Of a stretch of DNA of 39,805 bases, positions 26,259 to 34,973 are shown piece by piece (position 1 is the first letter of the stretch; every line of letters starts with the position of its first letter). Source of the DNA: Desulfuromusa sp. (GTDB lineage: Bacteria > Desulfobacterota > Desulfuromonadia > Desulfuromonadales > Geopsychrobacteraceae); NCBI GenBank assembly GCA_016744675.1, contig JADGDX010000025.1, forward strand, positions 1-39,805, read 5' to 3'. The notes beneath the pieces are model-generated. The model saw nothing but the letters and a program-made list of their open reading frames with translations, was not told the origin of the DNA and ran no database searches. Position numbers and translations under genes: made by a program.

Positions 26259-26681
26259 CTATGCTAAAGAGCAGCGCAACAGTTTGGTTCCGGTACTGAA
26301 GGCAACGTCCATTTTGTTTGGCTTGGTCGTGTTAACGACACGGCCGAGACCAAAGGTAGGGTGTTGGATTAAATCCCCCTCTTTTGCCGACATTTGAATA
26401 TTGTAAAGGGTTGCCTCGGCAGGATCTGCACCATCGATAAGAGCTTCCCACTGGCTTTCTGCGCGGCTGACTTTCGCGGGCTTAGCAGCGCCGGTCTTGC
26501 GGCTTGCCGCAGGTTTCTTTGTGGCGGTCTTGCGGTAATTATGAATTCCACCGCAGGTGTTGCATTCGACCCGGGCAACAGTGTCACCAACCATCGCTAC
26601 GATTGTGTGATTTGTTGTGTCTTTACACTTTGTACATTTTGAAGTGATGTGGTCGCCTGCCGATAGTTGCTTATTTGACAT
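26259..26681 (-). CDS. Zinc-ribbon protein with a C-terminal Tudor-like (CarD/UvrD-tail type) domain
   Basis: This 140-residue basic protein opens with a four-cysteine zinc ribbon: Cys16/Cys19 (SKCTKCK) and Cys40/Cys43 (VECNTCG). A Lys/Ala-rich linker of about 30 residues follows. The C-terminal domain of about 40 residues begins GDLIQHPTFGLGRVV and ends VAFSTGTKLLRCSLA. That GxxVxHxxFGxGxV pattern is shared by the small SH3/Tudor-like domains at the end of UvrD/PcrA and in CarD-type proteins, which contact RNA polymerase. A role at nucleic acid or polymerase is inferred only. AAGGAG lies 6 nt before ATG 26681. Confidence 0.75.
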   Translation of the reverse strand: MSNKQLSAGDHITSKCTKCKDTTNHTIVAMVGDTVARVECNTCGGIHNYRKTATKKPAASRKTGAAKPAKVSRAESQWEALIDGADPAEATLYNIQMSAKEGDLIQHPTFGLGRVVNTTKPNKMDVAFSTGTKLLRCSLA

Positions 26682-26757
26682 CTGCTCTCCTTGAGAAAAA
26701 GGTGTTCGTTGTACCTTGCCACAAAGAGCGTGTCAATTATCTTTATGTGCAACGTGT

Positions 26758-27153
26758 TTACGCTGGGGTGAAATCAAGTGCTGCCGAGTTTATGCAATAG
26801 CGTAACTTGGATGGTTGTGGTCCATCAGGAAATATGTGCCCTAAGTGGGCATCACAGTATGCACAGAGGGCCTCAGTGCGAACTTGGAACAGGCTGTGGT
26901 CTTCTTGTCTGGCAAGGTGATCTTCTTTAATGGGTTGAAAAAAACTTGGCCAACCCGTGCCCGAATCAAATTTGCTGCTTGAATGAAATAATTCTAAACC
27001 GCAACAGATGCAAAGGTAAGTCCCTTCTGCGTAGTGATCGAAGTAGCGACCCGTAAAAGGAGGTTCCGTTTCTGCAAGGCGAGTTATGGAGTAGGCTTCA
27101 GCTGAGAGGCGTTGCTGCCATTGCTGATCGGAATAGTAGATCTTCTTGCTCAT
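26758..27153 (-). CDS. msrB: Peptide methionine (R)-S-oxide reductase
   Basis: This 131-residue MsrB repairs the R-epimer of oxidised methionine. The zinc site is formed by Cys48/Cys51 (CICCG) and Cys97/Cys100 (CAYC), and the catalytic Cys120 lies in RYCINSAAL. The signature KFDSGTGWPSF and GHIFPDGP segments are present, and the length matches stand-alone MsrB. No MsrA is nearby. It starts 28 bp after the EAL-HDOD gene ends, so co-transcription is likely. Confidence 0.95.
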   Translation of the reverse strand: MSKKIYYSDQQWQQRLSAEAYSITRLAETEPPFTGRYFDHYAEGTYLCICCGLELFHSSSKFDSGTGWPSFFQPIKEDHLARQEDHSLFQVRTEALCAYCDAHLGHIFPDGPQPSKLRYCINSAALDFTPA

Positions 27154-27181
27154 CGCATCTTATCACATGAAGCCATGTAAA

Positions 27182-28393
27182 CTACATGGAATAAACATCC
27201 TGCGCCCACTTTACTGCATCGAGATAAGTTGCGGAGAGGGTTTGCTCGTCTATTTGAAGCTCTGTCGCGAGTGATGATACTTGCTCCCATTGACCTTTTT
27301 CAATCGCAACAACCAGTTTCAGCAGGGAAGAGAGAGTTCCTGGTTCCCCAAGAAGGGCTTCCAAAACATCTTCTTCAACAGTAATCTCCTCTAGGATTTC
27401 GTCAATTGGGCGCGACATGATGACATCCAATAACGAAAACAGCCCCATCAGAAAGAGATCAGACTGACGATCGCCCATTTTGCAAGATTGAGCAAGCTCT
27501 TCACAGAGGCGTGCCCGGATCAGAGAACTGACCACTAACTCAGCAGGTTTGTCGTCCGCCATTGATGCGATTGATAGCAATGAAACCCAATTGCGGATTT
27601 CCCTCAAACCTAAGAGTGAGAGCGCCTGCAGAATGGAGGTGACTTTGTGCCGCAAGGAAAAAGCTGCCGAATTTATCAGCTTAAGAAGCTTATAGGAGAG
27701 GGAAACTTCACTTTGAATTGTGAGGGCAAGTTTTTTAAAATCAACCTCTTGAGCGTGAATATCTTTAAGGATTCGTAAAAACTGAACCTTATTGGTCGGA
27801 ATATCTTTACGCGAAATGATAACGGGTTTAGCGAAGAAATACCCTTGGAAAAGTTGATAGCCCATTTGTTTTGCTTGCTCGTAGACCTCATGGGTTTCAA
27901 CTTTCTCTGCTAACATTTTGATTCCGCGGGGAATCATTGTTTTTGCTAGACGTTCTTGTTCTTCAACATCACTGAGAAGAAAGTCAACTTTGATAATGTC
28001 AGCCAGTTCAAGAAGTGGCTCAAAGTTTTCGTGGTAGACAAAGTCATCCAGGGCGAGAGTGTATCCTTGCTGTTTCAAGCGTTGGCAGGCCGCGATGATG
28101 GAGTCGTCAGGCTCAACATCTTCGAGAACTTCTACGACGGCTTGTTGCCGAGGCAGGGTGGTCATCAGGTCTTCCTGCAAAACCTTGCTTGTACAGTTGA
28201 TGAAGGCTTTGGTTCCCCCAGTCATTTCATCTAGATTGAAGAGAAGGTTGCTGTTGGCAATAACACTGGCTGCAGCATGGTCTTGATCATCACAATCAAA
28301 ATAATTATGAAGTCCGGAACGAAACAACAGTTCGTACGCATAAACGCGCCCTTTTGTGTCAAAAATTGGTTGCCGCGCAATAAAATGTTCCAA
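27182..28393 (-). CDS. EAL-HDOD signalling protein
   Basis: This 403-residue protein pairs an N-terminal EAL-type domain with a C-terminal HDOD domain. The EAL part opens with FIARQPIFDTKGRVYAYELL and has LALDDFVYHENFEPLLELAD and IKVDF. The EAL glutamate motif itself reads YELL and several metal-site residues are not evident, so catalysis of c-di-GMP is doubtful. The HDOD part (residues of about 200-400) has FKKLALTIQSEVSLSYKLLK and SILQALSLLGLREIRNWV. Such proteins act as regulatory scaffolds. The start is TTG at 28393, with AGAGG about 7 nt upstream. Confidence 0.88.
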   Translation of the reverse strand: MEHFIARQPIFDTKGRVYAYELLFRSGLHNYFDCDDQDHAAASVIANSNLLFNLDEMTGGTKAFINCTSKVLQEDLMTTLPRQQAVVEVLEDVEPDDSIIAACQRLKQQGYTLALDDFVYHENFEPLLELADIIKVDFLLSDVEEQERLAKTMIPRGIKMLAEKVETHEVYEQAKQMGYQLFQGYFFAKPVIISRKDIPTNKVQFLRILKDIHAQEVDFKKLALTIQSEVSLSYKLLKLINSAAFSLRHKVTSILQALSLLGLREIRNWVSLLSIASMADDKPAELVVSSLIRARLCEELAQSCKMGDRQSDLFLMGLFSLLDVIMSRPIDEILEEITVEEDVLEALLGEPGTLSSLLKLVVAIEKGQWEQVSSLATELQIDEQTLSATYLDAVKWAQDVYSM

Positions 28394-28483
28394 CTTTTTT
28401 CCTCTTGGGTCGATGTGGTTTTTGTTGAAGAAATATTATGTAGAAAAAATAATAATGCATGCTACCCCATCCAAGACTGCTTT

Positions 28484-28518
28484 AACAATATTTTTAATAA
28501 TTTTTTAATAATATTGTT
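28484..28518. repeat. A/T-rich inverted repeat between divergent genes
   Basis: Nine-base perfect arms AACAATATT (28484-28492) and AATATTGTT (28510-28518) flank a 17-nt A/T-rich centre. The repeat sits between the EAL-HDOD start and the cytochrome start, so it may be an operator or a weak structure. It has no G/C core and is unlikely to be a real terminator. Confidence 0.4.
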
Positions 28519-28529
28519 TTTCCGCCACC

Positions 28530-28559
28530 TTGACGGGAATTATTGATTCCGTTTATGGT
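28530..28559 (+). promoter_or_regulatory. Candidate sigma-70-type promoter of the triheme cytochrome
   Basis: TTGACG (28530-28535) is followed 18 nt later by TATGGT (28554-28559). The spacer contains the small dyad GGAAT-TATTG-ATTCC, which could be an operator. The match is moderate and the call rests on position only. Confidence 0.35.
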
Positions 28560-28621
28560 TTGAACTTATTCCTGCCAGTGTCTTGTTGCATTTTATTAAC
28601 CAATAAAAAAAGGTGAGTCTG

Positions 28622-28936
28622 ATGAAAAAAATTATGTTGCTCCTAACCATCGTATCGTTTTGCGCCGTGACTGCTGTTATGGCAGTTCAACCAAAGAAAA
28701 CCATAAGTTTTGATAAAGCTAAGATGGGGGCTGTTGAATTCTCTGGTTCGGTGCATAAAGATGCCGGTTTCAAATGTAAGGAATGTCATAACAAGGAGAT
28801 GTTTCCTAAGATGAAACAGGGAACGGTCGAAATTACTATGGACAAAATTTATGCGGGTGAATTGTGTGGAAAGTGTCACGATGGGACGCGTGCCTTTTCT
28901 GCGAAAAAGAGCTGTAAGCGCTGTCACGTAAAGTAG
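28622..28936 (+). CDS. c(7)-type triheme cytochrome, periplasmic
   Basis: This 104-residue exported protein has a signal peptide (residues 1-21, cleavage expected after AVMA) and three CxxCH heme sites: Cys52-His56, Cys82-His86 and Cys98-His102. The layout (segment FSG-SVH, KCKECH, EITM, LCGKCHDGTRAFS, CKRCH) matches the c(7)-type triheme domain of Desulfuromonadales. Only one histidine (His45) exists besides the three in the heme motifs, fewer than the three extra needed for full bis-His ligation. ATG 28622 is preceded by AAAGGTGA; a GTG at 28613 overlaps it. It probably shuttles electrons in the periplasm. Confidence 0.9.
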   Translation: MKKIMLLLTIVSFCAVTAVMAVQPKKTISFDKAKMGAVEFSGSVHKDAGFKCKECHNKEMFPKMKQGTVEITMDKIYAGELCGKCHDGTRAFSAKKSCKRCHVK

Positions 28937-28946
28937 AGATTCTGGT

Positions 28947-28993
28947 TGTTCAGTTCAGGTCCTCTGCCGCATGGCAAAGATCTGAACTGAACA
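28947..28993 (+). terminator. Stable hairpin after the cytochrome gene
   Basis: Perfect 12-bp arms TGTTCAGTTCAG (28947-28958) and CTGAACTGAACA (28982-28993) flank a 23-nt loop that contains its own TGCC-GCAT-GGCA mini-stem. The T-rich run only comes about 20 nt later, so this may stabilise the mRNA 3' end as much as terminate. Confidence 0.6.
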
Positions 28994-29115
28994 GAGACAA
29001 TAAATCCCTTCTTTTTAGCCTTTCCCCACTTAAGGTTGGTTTGATATTCCGTAGAAGATACCACCATTGACACCTAAAATGGGCATTGCCTTGAAATGCT
29101 CTTTGGCGGAGAAAA

Positions 29116-29355
29116 ATGTCAGAAATCGTCAATCCAGATCCACAGAAATTAATGCGTTTGGCAATGACAAAAATGCCTTTTGGTAAATATGCCGGGAGGC
29201 TGTTGGTTGATTTGCCAGAGCCTTATGTCGTTTGGTTGGTGAGCAATCAACTGCCGAGTGGAGTATTGGGACAGCAATTACTGGAAATATACGAAATAAA
29301 GGTCAATGGATTGGAAAATCTTTTGCGGCCGTTGGTTTTTCAGGGAAACCAATGA
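29116..29355 (+). CDS. DUF3820 family small protein
   Basis: This 79-residue protein has the DUF3820 signature: MTKMPFGKYAGRLLVDLPEPY followed by WLVSNQLPSGVLGQQLLEIYEIK. The family is widespread and annotated as putative quorum-sensing-regulated factors, but no biochemical activity is established. GGAG precedes ATG 29116. Its stop overlaps the start of the dihydrouridine synthase gene as ATGA, so the two are translationally coupled. Confidence 0.85.
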   Translation: MSEIVNPDPQKLMRLAMTKMPFGKYAGRLLVDLPEPYVVWLVSNQLPSGVLGQQLLEIYEIKVNGLENLLRPLVFQGNQ

Positions 29356-30314
29356 GATCTCCACTGTGGCCGACTGGATCAACTCCGCTCATGTTGGCCC
29401 CTATGCAGGGGTTAACTAATGATGCTTTACGCTCCTGTTATCTTGAGCGCTATTCACCCGATATCGTTTTTACTGAGTTCGTTAGGGTGCATACCCAATC
29501 GAGAAAGCGAATTGCGCGCGCTGAATTAACCGCTATCGCGACCCATACACAGAAAACTCCCTTGGTTGTTCAGCTGATAGGAAACAATGCTGCCGCAATG
29601 GCAGATGCGGCAAAGCAGCTTCAGGATGTTGGTTGTGAACATCTTAACTTGAATCTCGGTTGTCCCTATGGGCGAATGACTACGGGTGCAACAGGGGGTG
29701 AATTGTTGAGAGATCCAGAGGCTCTGGCTGAACTGTTGAAAACTCTCAGGCACTCAATCAATGGCAGTTTCTCGATCAAATGTCGTGCGGGGTATAGTGA
29801 TCCACGGCAGTTTTTTGAGCTATTGCCAATCTATCTGGATTCTGGGATTGATTATCTTATCCTCCATCCGCGGACAGTTATTCAGCAGTATTCCGGTGCA
29901 GCAGATCATGAGTTAACTGCTGAGGTGGCCGATTGTACAACTCTTCCTATTATCGCAAATGGGGATATAAACAATGCTGAAACCGGGCAGCAGATATTGC
30001 GGGAAACACAAGTCGCTGGATTGATGCTAGGGCGCGGGGCGCTTGCAGATCCTTGGTTGTTTCAGAGGATTCGTGGAGAGCTGCCCGGTGAAGTTGACGA
30101 ACAGCAACGACGCAGTGATCTGTATCAGTTTTTAACTGATCTGTTGCCACGTTACCTGACGAAATTCTGCGGCGAGCGACAGACCTTAATGAAAATGAAA
30201 GATCTCCTGAATTTTATTTCCGATGAGTGTTTGCGCCGGGATATCGGAAAGTTAAAACGGACGACAACTGTGGCCGGTTTTTCAGCTCTTCTTGAAAGTA
30301 GATTCCGTAGCTGA
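29352..30314 (+). CDS. tRNA-dihydrouridine synthase (DusC-like)
   Basis: This 320-residue flavoenzyme reduces specific uridines in tRNA to dihydrouridine using NADPH. The FMN barrel begins PLMLAPMQGLTNDALR. The catalytic cysteine is Cys104 in NLNLGCPYGRMTTGATGGELL, and the later segments FSIKCRAGYSD, LILHPRT and PIIANGDI are all typical. By eye it is closest to the DusC group, but the subgroup is uncertain. I chose ATG 29352, which overlaps the upstream DUF3820 stop; longer in-frame starts lie inside that gene and are implausible. Confidence 0.9.
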   Translation: MRSPLWPTGSTPLMLAPMQGLTNDALRSCYLERYSPDIVFTEFVRVHTQSRKRIARAELTAIATHTQKTPLVVQLIGNNAAAMADAAKQLQDVGCEHLNLNLGCPYGRMTTGATGGELLRDPEALAELLKTLRHSINGSFSIKCRAGYSDPRQFFELLPIYLDSGIDYLILHPRTVIQQYSGAADHELTAEVADCTTLPIIANGDINNAETGQQILRETQVAGLMLGRGALADPWLFQRIRGELPGEVDEQQRRSDLYQFLTDLLPRYLTKFCGERQTLMKMKDLLNFISDECLRRDIGKLKRTTTVAGFSALLESRFRS

Positions 30315-30488
30315 TCGACTCTTGTGAGCGTTGCGACGCATTATTGGGGAGATCCAAGTTCTGTTTGACTCTTTTATAAAAGTGAACCCTTCCACCTACT
30401 AACCAGCCCATGTTATAAACTTCCAGATATTCTATCTAACCTGAACACACCCGAATAGAACATATGTCGTTTCATTCCGTGGAGGAAT

Positions 30489-32456
30489 ATGAGCCGCCAC
30501 CCTTTCTCTTTTTTCAATAATTTAAAAATCCGCTGGAAAATGTTGGTTATCATTCTGCCGTTAGTGGTTGTTCCCATTTTTTTGCTGGGTGGAACTATTG
30601 GCTTTATCGCAACAAATCATGCCTATAAAGGGTTGACCGACACCAGTAAGGCCGATCTTGATCATATGGCCAGTTTTACTCTCGACTTGCTTAAGGGGCA
30701 TTATCGTCAGTTTGAAGTGTCACGTGAAGATAAGAAAAGGCTTGTTCAGCAAGAGATGAATACTCTGGTTAAGTTGGCCCGTAATCAGATCAATCAACAA
30801 CAAGGTGCTCTAGCGCTAAACCCTTCCGATCTACAACGGAGTCAGCAGGCTGTCCGCAGTAGCTTTAAAAAAGTCAGTATCGGACGAAGCGGCTATCTCT
30901 TTGCGTTAACAACCAAGGGGGTTTTAGCTGTTCACCCTAGCCGTGAAGGTGAAAATATTATTGATTCTCAGGATGAAGAAGGGCGTTTCTTTATTCGTGA
31001 ATTGATCGAAAAGGCTCGCGACTCAGACCCTGAGGAAATCCTTTATGCTATTTATCCGTGGAAGAATGAAAGCCTGGGAGATAAACGATCTCGTGACAAA
31101 ATAGTGGCTTATTCCTATTGTCGTAAATGGGATTGGATTGTCGCTGCTGGTGGCTATCTGGATGAAACGTATGAGAACCCTCGATTTGAAAAAAATGCCC
31201 TCGATGCCCTAGCGTGGCAGATCAAAAGTAAAAGGGTTGGCAAAACGGGATATATCTACGCCATGACAAGTGCTGGAGTGTTGACTATCCATCCTGATGC
31301 GGAAGGGAAAAACCTTCTGTCCTCTCGTGATAGCAATGGTCGGGCTTTTATCGCTGAGATGGTCGCCAATAAAAATGGCTGGATACATTATCCTTGGAAA
31401 AATCCTGATGAAAAAAAAGCGCGGATGAAAATTGTTCGTTATCGATATTTTGAACCGTGGGATTGGATTATTGCTGTTGGAAGCTATGAAGATGAATTTT
31501 ATGAGACAGCCAATAACCTGAAATGGCAAATTGCAAAGTATGTGTTGCTATTACCTTTGGTTGTTGGGCTTATTGCGACTGTTCTTTTGGTTTGGGCCTC
31601 TAAAATTCTGACCGATCCTATTCATAAAATGATGACAGTCATTCGTCGGGTGAAACAGGGACGGCTCGATGAACGGATGCCGGTTAATAGTCATGATGAA
31701 TTGGGCGAAATGGCCATCTCTTTCAACCGCATGACGATGATGTTGAGAAAGAATCAAGAACTGGAAGCAACTTTGGCCCAGCAGGGGAAAATGGCGTCTC
31801 TGGGTGTCCTGTCTTCGGGGGTTGCCCATGAAATAAATAATCCTCTCGGTGTGATTCTTGGGTATGCAGGACACTTGGAAAAAAAGATTGATAAGGATGA
31901 TCCCAATTACACCTTTATCAGTGAGATCAAAAGAGAAAGTAAGCGCTGTAAAAAAATTGTTCAGAATTTGCTCAGTTATTCACGCACCCCCAGACCGGTT
32001 CTTGAACCGACCAATATAAACCGTTTGCTTCACCAAATTTTTGATTTTGCTGAGAATCATTCTGACCTTTTTCATGTCACAATCGTTCGCGACTTTGCTC
32101 CCGATATCCCTGTTTTGCCCGTAGATATGGATCAACTCCGTCAAGTTTCTATCAACTTGCTTCTGAATGCGGCCTCTGCTTCCCCTAAAGATGGAGAGAT
32201 TCTTGTGTCGAGCAGACTTGACCACGATGAGTATGTTCGGATTGAAATTTCTGATAGCGGAGAGGGGATCTCTGAAGAAAATCTCGATAAAATCTTTGAG
32301 CCGTTCTTTACCACGAAAACACGTGGGACAGGACTGGGCTTAGCGATAACTAAGCAGATCATTGAAATGCATCAAGGTGAAATATTTATTAAATCTGAGG
32401 TTGGAAAAGGGACAACAGTTGTTGTTCGTTTGCCTCTGACCCGTGAAGAATACTGA
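30489..32456 (+). CDS. Double-Cache sensor histidine kinase
   Basis: This 655-residue membrane kinase has a first transmembrane helix at about 18-40 and a periplasmic region with two tandem, similar Cache modules. Their cores are GRSGYLFALTTKGVLAVHP and GKTGYIYAMTSAGVLTIHP, each ending in a WDWI segment. A second helix lies at about 350-372, then HAMP, a HisKA box with phosphoacceptor His447 (SSGVAHEINNPLGVILGY) and an HATPase (LLLNAASASPKDG, DSGEGISEENLDKIFEPFF, GTGLGLAI). Cache domains of this kind usually bind small carboxylates or amino acids. The gene overlaps or abuts the NtrC-type regulator downstream and is its likely partner. Confidence 0.92.
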   Translation: MSRHPFSFFNNLKIRWKMLVIILPLVVVPIFLLGGTIGFIATNHAYKGLTDTSKADLDHMASFTLDLLKGHYRQFEVSREDKKRLVQQEMNTLVKLARNQINQQQGALALNPSDLQRSQQAVRSSFKKVSIGRSGYLFALTTKGVLAVHPSREGENIIDSQDEEGRFFIRELIEKARDSDPEEILYAIYPWKNESLGDKRSRDKIVAYSYCRKWDWIVAAGGYLDETYENPRFEKNALDALAWQIKSKRVGKTGYIYAMTSAGVLTIHPDAEGKNLLSSRDSNGRAFIAEMVANKNGWIHYPWKNPDEKKARMKIVRYRYFEPWDWIIAVGSYEDEFYETANNLKWQIAKYVLLLPLVVGLIATVLLVWASKILTDPIHKMMTVIRRVKQGRLDERMPVNSHDELGEMAISFNRMTMMLRKNQELEATLAQQGKMASLGVLSSGVAHEINNPLGVILGYAGHLEKKIDKDDPNYTFISEIKRESKRCKKIVQNLLSYSRTPRPVLEPTNINRLLHQIFDFAENHSDLFHVTIVRDFAPDIPVLPVDMDQLRQVSINLLLNAASASPKDGEILVSSRLDHDEYVRIEISDSGEGISEENLDKIFEPFFTTKTRGTGLGLAITKQIIEMHQGEIFIKSEVGKGTTVVVRLPLTREEY

Positions 32457-32481
32457 GCACCACAAATATCAAGGCGATATT

Positions 32482-33846
32482 ATGTCAGCTAAAAAAATAA
32501 TGATTATTGATGATGAAGAAGGTCTCTGTCGAATGATGATGACCATCCTGATGGACGATGGTCATGCTGTTCGTGCCTTTAATGATCCACAAGAAGCTGT
32601 TGATTCTTTTCTTCCAGACGTATGGGATTTGGTGATTACTGATATTAAAATGCCCGGTCTCAACGGCTTGGAAGTACTACAGAAAATAAAAGAGAGCGAA
32701 CCTGACATCCCCGTCATTATTATCAGTGCTTTTGCTACAGTTGAAATGTCAATTCAGGCATTACGAAAAGGTGCCTACGATATGTTGACGAAGCCATTTG
32801 AGCCCGATGAGTTGTTGTTCCGGGTAAAAAATGCTCTTAAGCAAAATCAACTGATGAGTGAAAATCAGCAATTGCGTGAGGAATTGGAGGGGAAATATAA
32901 TTTTGATAATATTATTGGGGCCTCTGCAATCCTCCAGCAACTGCTCGGTAAAGTAGAAAAAGTAGCGGCTCGTGACACGTCTGCTTTGATTACAGGTGAA
33001 TCGGGAACCGGTAAGGAACTCATTGCTCAGGCCATTCACTATAATTCTCCGCGCAAGGAAAAACAGTTTATTGCGATTAACTGTGGTGCGATCCCTGGAT
33101 CTGTCCTTGAGAGTGAACTGTTTGGGCATAAGAAAGGCGCTTTTACTGGTGCTAATGCCGACAAAGATGGCCTTCTTAAGGCTGCTGATGGAGGAACTCT
33201 GTTTCTTGATGAAATCGGTAATTTGCCAATAACGGTGCAGAAAACATTGCTACGTTTTTTGCAGGAGCAAGAATTTCATCGTGTCGGTGATACAACGCCA
33301 ACGCGGGTCGATGTCAGACTTATCTCAGCAACGAACTCAGACCTTGAAAAAGAGGTTGAAGAGGGAACTTTTCGTGAAGATCTTTTTTATCGTCTCAACG
33401 TTATTAATCTGCATTTGCCCCCACTCAGACAGAGAAAAGCTGATATCGTCCTGCTTTCAGCACATTTTATTGAGCAACAGAACAAGAAATTTGAAACATC
33501 AATTACTGGTTTTTCTGCAGAGGCACAGCTTGTTGCGACTGAATACGCGTGGCCCGGGAATATCCGTCAGTTAAAAAATGTTATCGAAGCGTGTATGACT
33601 ATGGAAACCGAACCTCAAATTAGTTTGGCGACATTGACCCAATTTATTGAAATTGATGAAAATTCAGCGGGGGGCGAAGAGTATAACGATGCTCTGGCAC
33701 GTTTTGAGATTGATTACCTGCGTCAGTTGTTGACTTCGTCTGGCGGGAATATCGATGAGGCAGCAAGAAAGGCAAGTATGAACATGGCAACGATCTATCG
33801 TAAATTGAAAAAATATGGTTTGCGTAAAGAAGATATGTTGAACTAA
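32482..33846 (+). CDS. NtrC-family sigma-54-dependent response regulator
   Basis: This 454-residue regulator has a receiver (Asp10, Asp11, phosphoacceptor Asp54, Lys104), an AAA+ domain with Walker A GESGTGKE, the sigma-54-contacting loop GAFTGA at residues 219-224, and a Fis-type HTH at the end (GGNIDEAARKASMNMATIYRK). Once phosphorylated it would activate sigma-54 promoters. AAGGCGAT precedes ATG 32482, giving a clean receiver start; an ATG at 32443 inside the kinase gene is less likely. Its target may be the sigma-54 promoter at 36800-36815 in this window. Confidence 0.94.
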   Translation: MSAKKIMIIDDEEGLCRMMMTILMDDGHAVRAFNDPQEAVDSFLPDVWDLVITDIKMPGLNGLEVLQKIKESEPDIPVIIISAFATVEMSIQALRKGAYDMLTKPFEPDELLFRVKNALKQNQLMSENQQLREELEGKYNFDNIIGASAILQQLLGKVEKVAARDTSALITGESGTGKELIAQAIHYNSPRKEKQFIAINCGAIPGSVLESELFGHKKGAFTGANADKDGLLKAADGGTLFLDEIGNLPITVQKTLLRFLQEQEFHRVGDTTPTRVDVRLISATNSDLEKEVEEGTFREDLFYRLNVINLHLPPLRQRKADIVLLSAHFIEQQNKKFETSITGFSAEAQLVATEYAWPGNIRQLKNVIEACMTMETEPQISLATLTQFIEIDENSAGGEEYNDALARFEIDYLRQLLTSSGGNIDEAARKASMNMATIYRKLKKYGLRKEDMLN

Positions 33847-33888
33847 TTGCTGTGGTTTGCGCTCAGGAATAGCGAGGAAAATCTTAGA

Positions 33889-34221
33889 TTACTTTAAGTG
33901 AAACATCTCCATAAATGACATCCCGATCGGCTTAATAACCCAGAGAGCGAGGACGCCAATAATTAAGAAGGTCATGGACCAGTTGAGAATCTGGGTGCGT
34001 AACTTCCAGTTTGGCTCTTTACGCGGATTGCCATCTTTGTCTAGTTTTTGTGAGCGATTGCGGGGGGCATTTTTTAGTAGCCTGCCTGATGAAAGAAAAA
34101 TAAAGGCTGAGACAAGGAACTGAGGCATGACATCAGTACTGAGGACACCAGCCGTGAGAAGGACAGCATAGTAGAGCAGGGCAACCAACCCTAAAATTGT
34201 CATTTGCTGACTTAGCTTCAT
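33889..34221 (-). CDS. Hypothetical small inner-membrane protein
   Basis: This 110-residue protein is not recognised. Hydrophobic segments lie at about 8-28, 32-46 and 82-100, and a basic, Asn/Lys-rich loop (KNAPRNRSQKLDKDGNPRKE) lies between them. GGAAGAG lies about 10 nt before ATG 34221. It is convergent with the NtrC-type gene and downstream of the acetate-transporter gene on the same strand, so it may belong to that transport locus. Confidence 0.7.
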   Translation of the reverse strand: MKLSQQMTILGLVALLYYAVLLTAGVLSTDVMPQFLVSAFIFLSSGRLLKNAPRNRSQKLDKDGNPRKEPNWKLRTQILNWSMTFLIIGVLALWVIKPIGMSFMEMFHLK

Positions 34222-34337
34222 CGCTTCATCTCTTCCGTTCTGGTTGGTAGAATAGCGTTTCCATAAATTAAAATACCTCTAAGCCGTTTGTTTTTCAACC
34301 TGAATCTTAATCTCCCAGCATGGCTTAGCCCCTATCT

Positions 34338-34943
34338 CTAATTGATATCATCACTCTTAGTGGCAATCGTATCCCATTCCCCCAAAGGCAAAACGACTCG
34401 TCCCCGAATGCGATTATATCCCTGAGCAATGACCATATAAACAGCAACCAGGGAGGCAAAAAGCCCGACACTACACCCTAGGTAAAGAAAAACCCGATCG
34501 TCGCGCAAATGATCCATAGCCAGAGCTAGAAAAAAGAACATCATTGCCCCGTACAAGGTTTGAATCGCAACGCTCTGGCGAAAACTGGCTAAGAATAGAA
34601 TGGCGACGAATAAACCCCAGAGGCTCATAAAGGAAAACATGGTGATCGAGTCTGGATGACGACCAACTCCCAGTTGAGGGGAAATTTCATAGCTAATCAA
34701 AGATAGCCAAAAAATCCCTAGGGGCAGTAATGTTGCTGCGGCGTAGGCCTGCCCTTGCTGCTGGCTGCGAATTCCTGTCAGCAACTGTAGGCAGCCACCA
34801 CCAAGAAGGATAATCCCGGTTATGTGGACGGGTGGTTTACAGGGTTCAATCAGACTCAATATGTATATTGTCAACGTTGCAGCCAATGCCAGCAGACCTG
34901 TTGTTGGCAATTTGTCCTGCTGTTGTTGTACATAGCTGGTCAT
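34338..34943 (-). CDS. GPR1/FUN34/YaaH (SatP) family acetate transporter
   Basis: This 201-residue protein has six predicted membrane helices and matches the YaaH/SatP pattern segment by segment. Helix 1 region is LPTTGLLALAATLTIYIL, then GIILLGGGCLQLLTG, ATLLPLGIFWLSLISY, SLWGLFVAILFLASFR, and a closing IAQGYNRIRGRVVLPLGEW. The family moves acetate and other short monocarboxylates with protons. ATG 34943 follows AGGGAG by about 5 nt; an ATG five codons upstream would overlap it. A strong hairpin lies just upstream, after the MFS gene on the same strand. Confidence 0.85.
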   Translation of the reverse strand: MTSYVQQQQDKLPTTGLLALAATLTIYILSLIEPCKPPVHITGIILLGGGCLQLLTGIRSQQQGQAYAAATLLPLGIFWLSLISYEISPQLGVGRHPDSITMFSFMSLWGLFVAILFLASFRQSVAIQTLYGAMMFFFLALAMDHLRDDRVFLYLGCSVGLFASLVAVYMVIAQGYNRIRGRVVLPLGEWDTIATKSDDIN

Positions 34944-34973
34944 AATCTCTCCCTGCATCCGGTTTAAAGCGAG

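Noticed and set aside
29232..29351. Longer N-terminus for the dihydrouridine synthase from a GTG inside the DUF3820 gene
   Set aside because: The added residues do not resemble the family and overlap an intact gene; ATG 29352 with the ATGA overlap gives the normal start.
30371..30382. 12-bp palindrome CTTTTATAAAAG upstream of the histidine kinase
   Set aside because: It is purely A/T-rich apart from the ends, and such palindromes are expected several times by chance here.
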